A stretch of DNA of 64,000 nucleotides from Ligustrum vulgare. Its lineage: Eukaryota > Streptophyta > Magnoliopsida > Lamiales > Oleaceae. The DNA lies in assembly GCA_963555705.1 (NCBI GenBank), contig OY743180.1:30970129-31034128 (forward strand), read 5' to 3'. Position numbers and translations under genes: made by a program. Every line of letters begins with the position of its first letter. The stretch's first letter is position 1. The notes under the pieces were generated by a model. It saw only the letters and a list, made by a program, of their open reading frames with translations, made no database searches and was not told where the DNA came from. Shown here one piece after another: positions 33,342 through 44,972 of this stretch.

Positions 33342-35560
33342 ACATCCATAATATAAACAGGGTACACATCACTAGGATATCTCATGGCTTCATAAATATT
33401 AAAGTTAATAATTTTACCATCAAACTCCATTGTGAGTGTTCCCAGCATGCACATCAATTTTTGTCTTAGATGTTTTAAGGAATTGACCTTCCTAGTAAAA
33501 TGGGTATAGGATTGGAAGAGTCATCTTCTTCCATATTAAGTACATGAAAATTAGCAGGAAAAACCAATTCATTTACTTGAACCAAACTCCCTTAGGGTAC
33601 ACATTAGACCTATCAGCTAATTGAATAATCACACCTGTTTCTTTCAATGACCCAGTTTTCAAAGATGAATAGACAGAAAGAGGCATGAGATTATTGACGC
33701 TCCTAGATCTAACATTTCCTTCTCAATTCTAACTTTACCTACTTTGCAGGGGATAGTAAACATACCTGGATCTTAGTATTTAGGAGGCAATTTTTTCAAG
33801 AGAATAGCTTAAACAGTTTCTCCAACACTTGTCTTTTCATTCCCTTTCAACTTCCTCTTGTTGGTGCAACTCCTTGAGAAATTTAGCATATCGAGGTACT
33901 TGTTTAATTGCATCATGTAAGGGAATATTTACATTTTTTGAAGTTTCCATGATTTGCTTATCTTTTTCCTCCTTTTTGGATTTGCTCGATCTTGTAGGGA
34001 ATGAAGGAGGTGTCATGAAAACCTTTGGTTGTTCACTATTAAGGACTTCGGCTGGTCAATTTTATGTTTTGGGATGACTTCCTTTTCAGTTTCATCCCCC
34101 AAATTACCTTGCTTCACCTTACTAGGTTCTTTCAGTTCCTTTCCACTACTCAAGGTAATTGCACTGGCGTTTTGTTTTGGGTTGACAATAGTTTGGGAAG
34201 GAAATTTACCTTGAGATTCCAATCAGCTCACAGTTGACGCCAATTGACTCACTTGAATCTCCAAATTCTTAATGCCCGTCCTCATCTCTTGTTGAAATTG
34301 ATGTGTATTAGTTGCAAGTGAATTAATAATTTCTTCTAGAGAGATACCTAAGCTTGAAGAAGGTTGTTGTGGTTGAGGATTTGGCAACCTAGGCTAGAAT
34401 TACTTGAACTGTTGGAATTGCGGCCTTGTCTGATACTGAAGTTGGGATGATCCCTCCATCATGGGTTGTAAGTATTTGAATAAGGATCATACTTCACTTG
34501 AGGTTGGCCTGGAAATATTTCAACTACGTTAGCCTGCTTAAATGAATCTTCTTGAAGAGTAGGGCATATGCAATTGGATGAATAGTGGTAGGAAAAATTC
34601 CACAGGCACCTGTTGCATGTTTCCTACAATCATTTGTTGAACAAGAGAGGTTAGATTTTCTATTTTATTTTCAAGAGAAGATACATTTACCTCATTCACC
34701 CTTTTCACAGGGGTGTCTTGTCTGAATCCAAACTGCTGTGTGTTAGCAGCCATGATGGAGATCAAATTTCTAGTTGCAGCAGGGGTTTTATTCACTATAG
34801 CTCCTACACTAGTTGCATCCATCATCTTCCTCTCCATTGGAAACAAACCCTCATAGAAGTATTGAATGAGTAGTTGTTCAGAAATCCCATGTTGAGGACA
34901 GCTTGTACACAGTTGTTTGAACCTTTCCCAATATTCATGAACGGTTTCAGTATCTCTCTGTTTGATTCCACATACCTCTCTTCTGATATTTGCGACTCTT
35001 GAAGCTAGGAAAAACTTATCAAGAGATAATCTTACCATCCCTGTACATGTAGTTATAGAACCTGATGGTAAATAGAATAGCCATTCCTTTGCCCTATCAG
35101 CTAATGAGAATGGAAAAGCTCGCAACTTGATTTGCGCTTCAGTCACTCCTTGGGGTTTCATGCTTGAACATACCATGTGGAACTCCTTTAGATGCTTGTG
35201 GGGGGGGGGGGGGGTCTTCATTCTCAAGACCATAGAATTTAGGTAACAAATGGATTAATTCAGATTTTAGCTCAAACCCCACTTCTGAAACTGGATATTG
35301 ATCGCAAAGTGTCTGCTGATTTTCATTTGGTGCAGCTAATTCCCATAAAGTTCTTTCATCATTGCCATTGCTTGCTCTTACTCTATTTCAGAATCACTAG
35401 AAGAATTAGCTGCTGAATCTGTTGGGTTAACTACTAAATCCAATCTGGATGATGAAGATGAAGTTGTTTGTTTGAGCAACTTAGTTTCCTTCCTCAATCT
35501 CTAAGCCGTCTTCTCAGTTTCGGGGTTGTATTGCAATTCACCTGTACATGAACAACAAGG
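33342..35560 (-). pseudogene. H gag-protease pseudogene
   Basis: The gag core is at 35233-34538: HKHLKEFHMVCSSMKP, FPFSLADRAKEWLFYLP, DTETVHEYWERFKQLCTSCPQHG and LLIQYFYEGL. A C-terminal gag fragment is at 34222-34013. Protease ([15 protein letters not shown]) is near 33720-33660, and the LVFPANFHVLNMEED block near 33585-33535; all are in shifted frames. A run of 15 G on the plus strand (35200-35214) replaces a short codon stretch in the N-terminal gag. The reading upstream (to about 35560) is degenerate. The left edge is the D insertion point, across which the linker at 20911 follows. Confidence 0.82.
35200..35214 (+). repeat. G15 homopolymer in H gag
   Basis: Fifteen consecutive G; on the minus strand it reads as proline codons inside gag and probably shifts the frame. 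Confidence 0.95.
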
Positions 35561-35611
35561 CATAAAAGAAATAAAAACAATAAATGAAAAATTAAATGTA
35601 ATTAACACTAA

Positions 35612-35629
35612 TCCCCAGTAACGACGCCA
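35612..35629 (-). other. H primer-binding site (tRNA-Asp type)
   Basis: The minus strand reads tggcgtcgttactgggga, two changes from the tRNA-Asp complement, next to the LTR at 35636. Confidence 0.85.
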
Positions 35630-35635
35630 AAAATT

Positions 35636-35985
35636 TGATGGGTGTCGAATCCAACAAATAATAATATCTCGCTCTACAAAAATTGTGATAGTGATAAGCA
35701 AGGTCGAATCCATAGCGATTGGTTAGATTTAATTCTTCGAGGAAATTAAAACAGTAAATTAAAAAGAGGGGGATTTTGAATTTTGAATGTGAAAATAATT
35801 TATAAATAAAAAATTACGAAATTAAAGCGATGAAAATAGCAAATTAAATAAATATCCAACCCAATGTATAATCTTAGAATTGATTCATATAATTGATCAT
35901 GGATGCAAAAATAATCATTCACTCTTCTCTAAATTGGTTATGGTTATTGATACGATCTAACAACATATCTCTCCATACTATCTTC
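35636..35985 (-). repeat. H 5' LTR, fragment 1
   Basis: It aligns with 9076-9405. The match fades near 35985, where transposon-like sequence starts. The LTR part equal to about 9406-10150 is missing from the right copy. Confidence 0.85.
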
Positions 35986-36762
35986 AACAACATTGTTGAT
36001 TGAAATCAACGTACATCTACATTAATCTGGAAGTCATCACTTCTCGGAAATCAATTGAATTTGAAATTCTTTGGAGTCGTCTATCAATCGATTCGTTTGG
36101 AATGTTTTGAATGTAGAAATATCATTCTGGTAGTTGATGCATACTTGATTAACAGTGATTGATTCTACCAGGCGTGGTCTTCCAATACTCAATCAGTAGT
36201 GATCATCAATATACGTTATCGGACATTTTTTACTATACAGCTAAGTCGGTAGGTTAGTACTGGCAGCAGAGTATCATTCTCTATTCGCGTAGCGTCAGTT
36301 TTTTAGACTTGATTAACGTGTGGCAAAAAAAAAATTGAATAGTGCATCCTGCTTCTTTGCTTATTTCATTCATATTGAATTTATGCATCTATATTGAACA
36401 ACAGAACAATGTCAATATCATTCACATTGTTACAATTTGGTTGAAATAAGAAATTACACTATGCATCAGTAATACAGTTGCATTAATGTCATTGGCTAAA
36501 TGTGCTGGTTACTGTTGGAAAATAGTGTCTGAAGAAGTTTAAGTAGTTAGAGTTGGAGGATGAGTGTGTCTAATGAGTTGTCATCCTTTCTATGTACTAA
36601 ATTTATTTCTTAGATAACATTAACAGTGGTCAGCTGACTTGTTCTTTATCTTTACTTGAAGGGATGTTATCAAAATTTATATGAATATTTATTACCGAAC
36701 ATGAACGATCATCGCTATTGCTACGTATATGTTAATGATTTTTTCATATATTGTCACAGGAA

Positions 36763-37275
36763 ATGGCCACTGTTACTGTGTTTTTACACTTTGGAGGTGT
36801 GTGGGATGATTCAATCAAGTATATCTATTACTCTATGGGTGGGATAATTGTGCCGTTAGATTGCACCCATGATAAGTTAGTTAAATTCGTAGCTGATTGC
36901 TTGAGTAAGGATGAAGGAAAGTATACTTTCAAGTTGCAATATCAGGTATTTGAACACGAACCTCGGATTCCAATATGTGATGATTCTTCACTTGAATTTT
37001 ACATGGATTTGAAGAAGGGGGAGAATGATAAGCGGTGTTACCCAATATGTGTTGATGTTGATGAAATGCAACCCTGTCCACTAGAAATAGGTAACAATTT
37101 CGCGTTGGGTGCCAACACTAGTAACAACATTTCTCATGAATTGAATGGAATGCATACCCATGAAGATGATGCAATAGGTTACGTCTCGTTGGACGAATAT
37201 CCCACATTGGAAGAAATGGGGATGGAATTGGCGGAGCATGTGAAAATCAAATTGATCACAAGATTCTCAAATTGA
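36763..37275 (+). pseudogene. MULE transposase N-terminal fragment
   Basis: The start ATG at 36763 follows a splice-acceptor-like ttgtcacag|gaa, so an upstream noncoding exon is likely. The first 110 or so residues have VFLHFGGVWDD, GGIIVPLDCTHDKLVKFVADCL, YQVFEHEPRIPICDDSSLEFYMDLKK and CYPICVDV, the pattern of the MuDR-type transposase N-terminal domain. The stop at 37275 comes long before the zinc-finger and DDE catalytic regions of a full protein (usually over 600 residues), and neither is seen downstream. It is a remnant. Confidence 0.75.
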
Positions 37276-38117
37276 TCATGATACAGTAATATATCTACAT
37301 ACTTGAGTTTTTCAAGGTGCACACTGGTGAAAAATTGCATCTGGAATAATATTTTGAGATATGTTATTCAAGTCACACATTGTTGTTCCATAGTGCTAGG
37401 ATATGAAAGGATATAAGCAGAAAAGGTCTACAAATTGAATACCACAAAGTTGCAAACTAATAAAACCAATTCATAGAAACCATTAAGTGGTAAGTCTTTC
37501 ACTGATGCTTATGATTCCATAGTGATTCTCTAGTATTTAATAATCTGTCAATACCCAAACAAAAGAAACAAATGCTTATTGGGAAATGGAAGATAATTCT
37601 ATCATATGTGATATGTGTTTGAATGGGAAGTATTAGGATTAAGTTTCGTCATCAGCCACCAAAATGAGAAATTTTAATGAGGTCATCTGGTAGAACAAAG
37701 GATTATTTTTAAAACTTCCTCCCCAAAAACTTATCCCAATCAAGGTCGCTTTCTTTCATTCCTGAAGTTGCTTGCCACCTGACAGTCATGCTTGCCCACA
37801 TTTGGAAACAATAACTATGCTTACCACCTGATAGTAGTTAGTTCCTGCCCACATTTAGGAAGAAAAACTAATTAATCTGACAACCATATATGATGATTCC
37901 ATCACCTGCGTGATCTGATTTTCCATGAAGAAAATGTACCTGATATCAATATGAGGCCTAAGGTGGGCATAGGATAGTATTAATTTAGTGAGAAAACACA
38001 TATGATAGCATGGAAAATAAAATAAACTTCATTCATTGAGAGAGATGAAAAGATCTATAACCAGAATTTTCATTGAGCAAACATATTACATTCCCAGTAC
38101 ATAAATAAATAAATGCA

Positions 38118-38387
38118 TCACGTGAAATTCTCATTGCCAATATGAAACCAAATCTCCTCTTTGTTTGGATGATTTACTTCCCTTAACAGGATTTGATGTA
38201 TCAATTGTTGGTTCACTACTATCTCCGGCATGTCCAGACAATGACCAAAGCAAGTTGATCTGAACATCCTCTTCTGTTCTTCTGTAAACCGGCCATTCAA
38301 AGTGTCGGCAATGAGATCCGATGACTTCACATTCACCTTTCCTAGAAACCAGTCATCGCTTCTCACTTTCAAGCCCCATTCAGGCAA
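38118..38387 (-). pseudogene. DUF1985 fragment of a plant Ulp1-like transposon protein
   Basis: The 89-residue frame holds KRMFRSTCFGHCLDMPEIVVNQQLIHQILLREV (cited here by its landmarks RSTCFGH and LLREV), then EEIWFHIGN. This is the start of the DUF1985 domain found N-terminal to Ulp1-type cysteine proteases in MULEs. Only the beginning is present; no protease domain was found. The intergenic reading just upstream (38732-38400) is basic (KCRSGRTGG, KKGSSLG) and could be an upstream exon, but I cannot support that. Confidence 0.65.
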
Positions 38388-40167
38388 TGGTGAAATGAGT
38401 TAGCACATAACACATTCTAAACAAAGAGAAACAATCACATGCTTAGATAATCCTAATAAACAACAAAACCTTTGTTTATAATCTAAAAATTTAACTTGAT
38501 TTTGCAGAGGGACCTCTTTGGATATCTTTTTATTTCGGGGCGTCCGACCACCTTTTTGGGGTTTCCTCAAAAGGCCCAGACTTGATCCTTTTTTCTTGAA
38601 TTTGATTCCGGAACCCCCCGTTCTTCCTGATCGACACTTGCCCATTATCCCTCGAATGTGCAACTGTAGTTGCCCATGGTAATGTAAGAAACATGCAATA
38701 TCAAAGCTCATGTTTTGAAGTAGAAGTTTCATATGTTGGACTGATCACATTTTTAAAAAAGACAGCAGCATACTTGGATTGATCACATTTTTAAAAAAGT
38801 ATTCCATGGGATAAACATGGGTGCTAAATGAGTTATTGGTTAGTCACGGATGGGATCAGGCTTATATTTCATAAAAAAATACTCATTGCGTTCCAGTTGA
38901 TTCCTACAAACTAAAAATAAATAGGATAAACATGTGTGCTAGATAATTTATTGTTCTGTTACAGTGGCGATCAAGTTTGTATATCATAAATAAGAGTCAT
39001 TAAGTTCTAGCTGATTCCTACAAACTAACAATACCATATGTATACAAGGATCAAACATAGGTAAGTGATACTCTAAATATGTGATACCTACGTTAGATCT
39101 GATTGACTGACTAGGTATCTCACTGAAATAAGTGTCATACTAAAAATTCATGATTACATGAGTACCAATACTTCATTCCTATCATATCCAGATGGTACTT
39201 CAACTTAACATAGTACAAGAGTTAGCAGTTTCATATCATTCAGATTTGCATTGACTAAAACCAAATCCACTTGAACGGTTCATTGATCAATATACATTTG
39301 CTAAACACTTGAATGTGCAAACACTAAAAATGGCAAATAATAGAGATCAAAATCTCAGAGGGGAAGACATCAACGCACCTTCTAGTACACGGAGTGAAGA
39401 TTCTATTGTCTCTGTGTCTTCCCGTATATTCAATGGAAAATAGTAGATTACAAGTCCACCGTTGTTACTTCAGATTGATGGTCAAAATGTGAGTCGATAA
39501 TGCTTGTCACTGATAATCGACTGAGTTAAATCATTTGAATAGCATTTGAAAATTTTGAACTTGTACCAAAAGTTGCGTTGAATATGAGGTTACAGAGGCT
39601 TATTACAAATCCACCTTCGAAATTCAGATTGATGTTCAGAATTGAAAATCGGTAATGCTTTAGTGGGATATTCAGAATGATTTTAAGCTTTTGAATAGAA
39701 ATTGGGTATTTTGAATTTTGATTTTAATGCATCTGTACCATTACGCTGATCATTGATTTGAATTTGAATTTGAATATGGATGCTCTATCATCATTAACTG
39801 GAAAGAGTAGAATATGGGGACGTTACGTAATGGGATATTCCGATTCGTTATTTTTTAATTTTTTTTAAAAAATAATTTGGGTGGGATTGCACTAAATTCT
39901 TTTGACGGTATGTGTATATATATATCTGATATGAATTTAAAAACTAACAGATGTTAAAAATCAGTTATATAACGTGGTTGTACGCCTAATTTCCACTCCT
40001 TTAATGGGAAAAATACATAAATAAAGTGATTATAAATGTCAATTTTAAAATTAAGGTGAAACTTGTAAATTTTCAAAAATCAGGTTTAAATTAGAATCAA
40101 TTAATTAAATTAAATAATTAAAATACTTTATTAATTATATATATTAAGATTACAATAATAAATATTC

Positions 40168-40777
40168 AAGTCACAAAACAGAAGTTTTTAAGAGAAACGA
40201 TTTCAAGTCACAAATTATTAAAATTTTAGGTCACAAATTGAACTTATTTTTAGGTCACAAAAACATATTTTTTTAAATCAAGAACTAATTTTAAGGTCAC
40301 AAAATGTTAACTAATAGAATCCAACATATTTTCAGGTAACAATTTTTTTACTTATTAATTACAATTTCAAGGTCACAATAAATTAATTGATCCCGGTTTA
40401 TTTTAGGACACAATTTATTTAATTATTGAACCACGAATATTTTAAGTCACAATTGTCATATTATTAGGACACAATTTATCAAGTCATGAATATTTTAGGT
40501 TACAATTATCAGATTATTGGGGTACGGACATGTATTAGGTTACAACATATTGGAGCAGACACCAACTCACAACCACCATCGTCTCAACACCGCCACCACC
40601 ACACTCCCAACACTGCTACCATCGTGACAAAAAAACTGCTACTGCAAAACCATCTCTTGAAACCCGCCACCACCACAATACGACTGTAATACCATACCAA
40701 CACCACCCAGCCCCAACGCCAGCACCGATCTGCCATCACTAATGTTAAGGTCACAAGTGGAAAATTATTGGGTCACA
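40168..40777 (+). repeat. Degenerate array of (A/G)GTCACAA motifs
   Basis: About fourteen copies of ttttaggtcacaa-like units at irregular 20-40 nt spacing, for example at 40168, 40205, 40228, 40252, 40293, 40333, 40369, 40404, 40443, 40465, 40496, 40536, 40746 and 40770. Variants are aagtcac, aggtaac, aggacac and aggttac. Confidence 0.7.
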
Positions 40778-41080
40778 GCGTCACGGCTTTACTTCAGAGA
40801 TAGCCGCCTTAGCCTCTACCTACACCTCCGACCACGAAGACCATGGTCGTCACATCACCGTCATTGCCGCTTCCACCACCACAACCACGACTTAGTCGAC
40901 CAACTCCACCCCACCAAGAAAACAGCAGACACACAACCACAACAAAACCTTCACGACACCACAACCAGCACCCCACCGCTATCAGCAAGCAACCCCACCT
41001 ACACCCCACCGCTATCAGTCCGCACCACCACCCTCAACATCACCAACACAACCACCACCACCATCACATAACGGCTGATT
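40560..41080 (+). repeat. CCACCA-rich low-complexity tract
   Basis: It is strongly skewed to A and C on the plus strand, with many accacc units. Open frames on both strands here are compositional. The minus-strand frame at 41441-41064 is less skewed and might be a captured gene fragment, but no family was recognised. Confidence 0.7.
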
Positions 41081-41560
41081 TGCGGCGGGGTCGTCTCCTA
41101 TAGGTAACCACTTCTCTGGTGCCAGAATCTGAAGTGGTGGGGGTGGAGGTGAAGAGTGATGGTTTCGGTAACTGCACATATTGAAAAAAACCAGATTTAT
41201 TGGCAACCACGATCTGAGGCAGCGACTTGCTTCCAAATTTAAGGAAAGTGAGACGAGATCTTCTGTCGTCGTGTGCGGCCATGCTGTGGCTGTGAGCTAT
41301 GGTGGGTGAAGTGGGGTGGATGATTGGAGTGCCATCGCCGCCGCTGGAGGAGTGAATACAATTTTGGAAATGGAGAGAGTAGAGAGTATGCGTTCGGGAA
41401 TTGGAAACTAGGGTTTGAGTGGAGATGGGTTGAGAATACATATTATTATAATTTATTAGATATATTTTAAAAATTTATTACAATCTGAAATTTGAAATTT
41501 TACAAGCTTAGTCTGATTTTTGAATTTGATTTCTATAAAACAGGGTTTAGTGTAATTTCC

Positions 41561-41755
41561 ACTCCTTTAATTGATCCAAAAACCCACTAAAAAGTCCACC
41601 TGCTAGGTTATTGCTGGGCCTCTCAAAAATTCTCCAATTAATCCTAGTTGCTGCCCTTAGATGGTCCAATCCAAATTGTATTCAAAATTGTGTAGTGGCT
41701 AGATTTTTTCCTCTCAAAAGATAACGGCCCACTTTTAAGTTCCAAAATCATTTTT
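41561..41755 (-). repeat. H 5' LTR, fragment 2
   Basis: It aligns closely with about 10153-10350 of the left LTR (tttaattgatccaaaa, gctaggttattgctgggcctctc). Confidence 0.9.
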
Positions 41756-43011
41756 GAGTTAAGTTCATAATTACAAATATTTAGATTTGAAATTTTTTAT
41801 AATCCGATGATTTGTAACTAATTACATAAGTATCAAAATAATTATCCAAATCAGGTTTTTTTTTTTTTTAATCAGAATCAGGTTTTGTAATTTATTACAA
41901 TTGTAACTTTATTTCAATTTTGTAATTAATTAAAATTGTAACTAGTGAATTTGTAAAACATGACATTATTTATGCTAAAATTAATTGAATTATTTACATT
42001 CACCTTAACTACAACTGTAATTGCAACTTAATTACATTTTGTAATCAATTATAGTTTACAATTAATTAAAAATGTAACTTTATTTCAATTTTACAATTAA
42101 TTGCAATTATAGCTAATGAATTAGTAAAACATGACAGATTTTAGTATTAGAGTTAATTGAATTAGTTACATTCACCATAATTACAACTGCAATTACAACT
42201 TAATTACATTATGTAATTAATTACGGTTTACAATTAATTACAATTTTAATTTTATTTCAATTTTGTAATTAATTACAATTGTAATTTTATTTCAATTTTA
42301 CAATTTATTACAATTATAATTAACGAATTACAAAACATGACAATTTTATTTTTTATTTTTGCAAAAAATGATCGAATTAGTTGCAAAAACTATCGGCTCA
42401 TGATTCAGAGAAAAAAAGAAGATCAAAAAAATCCGCCAGACAGAGTCACGGAGGAGCTATTACAGGCTTTATTTAGATGATTGAGGTTGAGGAAACTCTG
42501 GCTTTTGGTGCAAACATGCTGCTTTTAATCATTTGAAAAGTCAACGACAAAGGCTTTAACATACAAAAATTGCGTTTCAGAATTGATGACATTCTGATGC
42601 CAAAACTCATTGTTACTATTCCCAAATCAATTTTGCGAGTTTCAGAATTGAACTAAAAATTGGGCAATGAGATGAAGTATATGAATGATGGAGAGTTGAT
42701 GTATTTGAACAGCTGTCGTAAATAACGAACAAGAATCTGTCTCCATTTGTTTTTATTTTCCCGAAATGGTAGAAGCGCAAAAACAGTGATTCGAGGAAGA
42801 ATTTCATCAACTAGTTTGCTTGTAGAGGGAGAAAGGGCCTTTGAGTGCTAAACAAACACAGGATCTTAGAAAATGGAGTGAAACTTTCGATGAGACAAGA
42901 TTTGGAGAAGAAGCAGCAATTTTCATGATACCTGATTTTCAAAATTATTTCTCTAACACATGATTTTAAAACTTTTAAATATAAATGTATTAATGGGTGT
43001 AATTTGCCCAT
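41756..43011. mobile_element. Unclassified 1.26-kb insertion in H's 5' LTR
   Basis: It interrupts LTR sequence that is continuous in the left copy (10350-10360). Possible TSD aatcattttt (41746-41755) and aataattttt (43012-43021), 9 of 10 matching. The right end, read inwards, begins atgggcaaattacaccc; no matching left terminal repeat was found. No gene. It holds the tandem repeat below. Confidence 0.55.
41903..42350 (+). repeat. Tandem repeat, period about 171 bp
   Basis: Units start with gtaactttatttcaatttt (41903, 42074 and, diverged, about 42246), and gtaaaacatgac recurs at 41954 and 42125, a 171-bp step. A shorter fourth unit begins near 42279. Each unit is made of taattacaattgtaa-like palindromes. 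Confidence 0.75.
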
Positions 43012-43171
43012 AATAATTTTTCTCAAATTGTGATATTGTGTCCAATTTGATCCAACTCCGTCATGTCGTCAACAAAATATGAATTATGATTAATATCCAA
43101 ATATTATGCATTTAAAATCATAAGATTAAGAGAAATTATCACAAATTAAACAACAATTCTGTATTCTATCA
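43012..43171 (-). repeat. H 5' LTR, fragment 3 (outer end)
   Basis: 43025-43120 matches 10353-10446. The last 51 bp (to attctatca) have no partner in the left LTR, which is truncated. The end is followed by ataac, the probable TSD. Confidence 0.8.
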
Positions 43172-43360
43172 ATAACTCTATAACGAATTGAACACGATAA
43201 AAGAATTTTAGTTTTGAGAACACTTTTAAAGGATAACACAAGGCACAAGTGATATATCTATGTCCCCTATATGACTTTGTGGTAATTAATTATGTCCAAT
43301 GTTCTCCTACTCTCTTGATATAACCTACTCTCTTGATATAAGAAAACGCCACACGGTTAT
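43172..43360 (-). repeat. O 5' LTR, fragment 3, with an 18-bp tandem duplication
   Basis: The block ggataacacaaggca ... tgtcccctatatgactttgtgg aligns with E's LTR (44000-44050). cctactctcttgatataa is duplicated head to tail at 43306-43323 and 43324-43341. It ends in gttat at 43356-43360, which recurs at 55466-55470 as the TSD of SL2. Confidence 0.8.
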
Positions 43361-43564
43361 TATTGTAACGTCCCGAGTTCTAATTACCCGGAACGTCACT
43401 ACATCGTCTCAAACTAATTTCCAAAATGACAGTTGAGGAAAAAATAACAGAAATTTTGAACTTCCCATAAACTATTATTAAAATTCTCCAACGGAAACAA
43501 ATTCAAATTTTTCAACAGTTGGTAAAACATAAAATTCAATTTGACGTGAAACTAAAAGGTTAAC
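43361..43564 (+). mobile_element. Solo-LTR-like unit SL2, left part
   Basis: It starts near tgtaacgtcccgag (43364) and is cut by E. With 53959-55465 it forms one unit of about 1.7 kb flanked by gttat (43356-43360 and 55466-55470). Confidence 0.7.
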
Positions 43565-44972
43565 TGTTCGCGCTCCGCAAGTGCACGGGTCGCGCAAGTA
43601 ATAAAGTGGACGTGAGTCCAAGTATCGATCCCACAGAGATTGTGTTAAATTGTATTTTAGATTACTACCTTAACCGGAACTAGAGATTTGTTTTGATTTG
43701 AGAATTTTGATTTTGAAAACTAAAATAAAGATTAAACTAAAAAATTGACAATTTTGATTTTAAACGAATGAAAATAAATGCGTTAGAATTATGAATCCAT
43801 TTTGACTCTATCATCCATATCTTAACCAAATTATTTAAATACAATTCACGGGTTTTGAAAATTCATATTCCTAATGTTGTTAAAACTCCCTTTCGGACAA
43901 GCAATAACGCCTATTCCTACACACGACCCAACTATATTTCTATGTTGAATACGAATGTGCAAGAAAGTATTAAAAGAACTATGAATATTATAGCAAATAA
44001 CACAAAGCATAGGGGTATATTTCTATCCCCTATCGGACTTTGTGGCAATCAAAACAAGTCTAATGAAATCCTAATCTTTCGAACTTAAGAAATCACAACC
44101 TAAAATCATACAACTAGTGATCAAGTAATTGCATGATAGAAAAAGCATAATTCAATTGCTCAAAATCATGAATTGCATAAATTAAATAATAGATTAAAAT
44201 ATGGAGTCAAGAAATCAAAACTTCATCACAATTCCAACACAATTAACCTATCCTATAAACATAATAGAAAATAAATAACAAGAGATATGAAAAGATGTAA
44301 CCCAATTCATCTCCTTGCAATTATATCTTCAATCTTGATCTTGGCGTGGTTTGGATCCCTCGGTACTTCAACAACGTTTTGGCATGAATTTAGCAAGTTG
44401 GGAACCCCCTTTCTCGAGCCTTAGGTCTGGTATTTATAGATTTTTTCGAGAATTAGGTTAATTGAGGAGAAAACTGTTGATTTCCGGGCAAAAAAGCCCA
44501 GCTGCGGCCCAGTCGGATAACCGTGCGGCCGCAGGGTTCAAAAATGCGCGATCGCATGACTCCGCAGGTAAACTTCAGTCGTTGAATTTTTTGACCGTGC
44601 GACCGCACGGTATTACGATTTAAGGCAATTTCTGACTTTTAAATATTACAAGTTGGTCCCTGTCTTTTAATTGCACAGCAAGTCCTCCAACTTCTGATTG
44701 TTGCAATTTAGCCCTTGAACTTCCGATTTCTTCCAAATTCGATTTTTTCTTCAAATTAGCTATTTGATTGACTGCATCAATTCTTGATTTTCTCACTTTG
44801 ACACTTTTTACATCCAATTGCTCAATTTTAGCTTCAATTCCTTTGTTTTCTCGACTTTGGGATTATTTCTGAAATGTAAACAAATAACACAAAATAAATA
44901 GCAAATATTCTTAAACAAACACATAAAATCCTACTTTTAGGATATAAATAAGTGTATAAAATACACTTATCA
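43565..44972 (-). repeat. E 3' LTR
   Basis: tgttcgcgctccgcaag ... acacttatca; pairs with 52551-53953. The promoter block at 44431-44611 has tatttata (44431-44438, TATA on the minus strand) and palindromes at 44519-44538, 44545-44556 (tgcgcgatcgca) and 44594-44611 (accgtgcgaccgcacggt). Confidence 0.95.

Larger units (their letters stand above)
35986..39994. mobile_element. Mutator-like (MULE) DNA with transposase and Ulp1-type gene fragments
   Basis: About 4 kb between pieces of H's LTR. It contains the N-terminus of a MULE transposase (plus strand) and a DUF1985-like fragment (minus strand), a pairing known from plant MULEs that carry Ulp1-like protease genes. The right edge is probably ...cctaatttcc at 39994; the left edge and the terminal inverted repeats were not found. 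The rest (37276-38100, 38740-39990) shows no further coding region. Confidence 0.6.
40006..41560. mobile_element. MULE-like non-autonomous element with 11-bp TSD
   Basis: It is flanked by perfect 11-bp repeats actcctttaat (39995-40005 and 41561-41571), of which ctcctttaat is native to H's LTR. Ends are weakly inverted: gggaaaaatacataaa at left, and ggaaattacactaaa read from the right. TSD length fits Mutator-like elements. No transposase. Its right end, taatttcc, is also found at the right end of the preceding MULE segment (39987-39994). Confidence 0.65.
9076..43171 (-). mobile_element. Element H: decayed Ty3/gypsy element carrying N, D and DNA transposons
   Basis: LTR-related sequences start at 9076 and 35636 (both tgatgggtgtcgaatcc). 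The right LTR ends at 43171, followed by ataac, a 4/5 match to the atatc in front of 9076. On the minus strand the order is 5' LTR, primer site, gag, protease, RT, RNase H, integrase, 3' LTR. N is inserted at the start of RT, D in the linker between protease and RT, and DNA-transposon-like segments in the 5' LTR. All coding parts are broken. Its two LTRs differ much more than those of N, D or E, so it is older than they are. Confidence 0.85.

Noticed and set aside
40742..41236. Overlapping open frames on both strands rich in His, Pro and Thr, or Gly
   Set aside because: They come from the CCACCA low-complexity tract; both strands are open for compositional reasons and no domain is visible.
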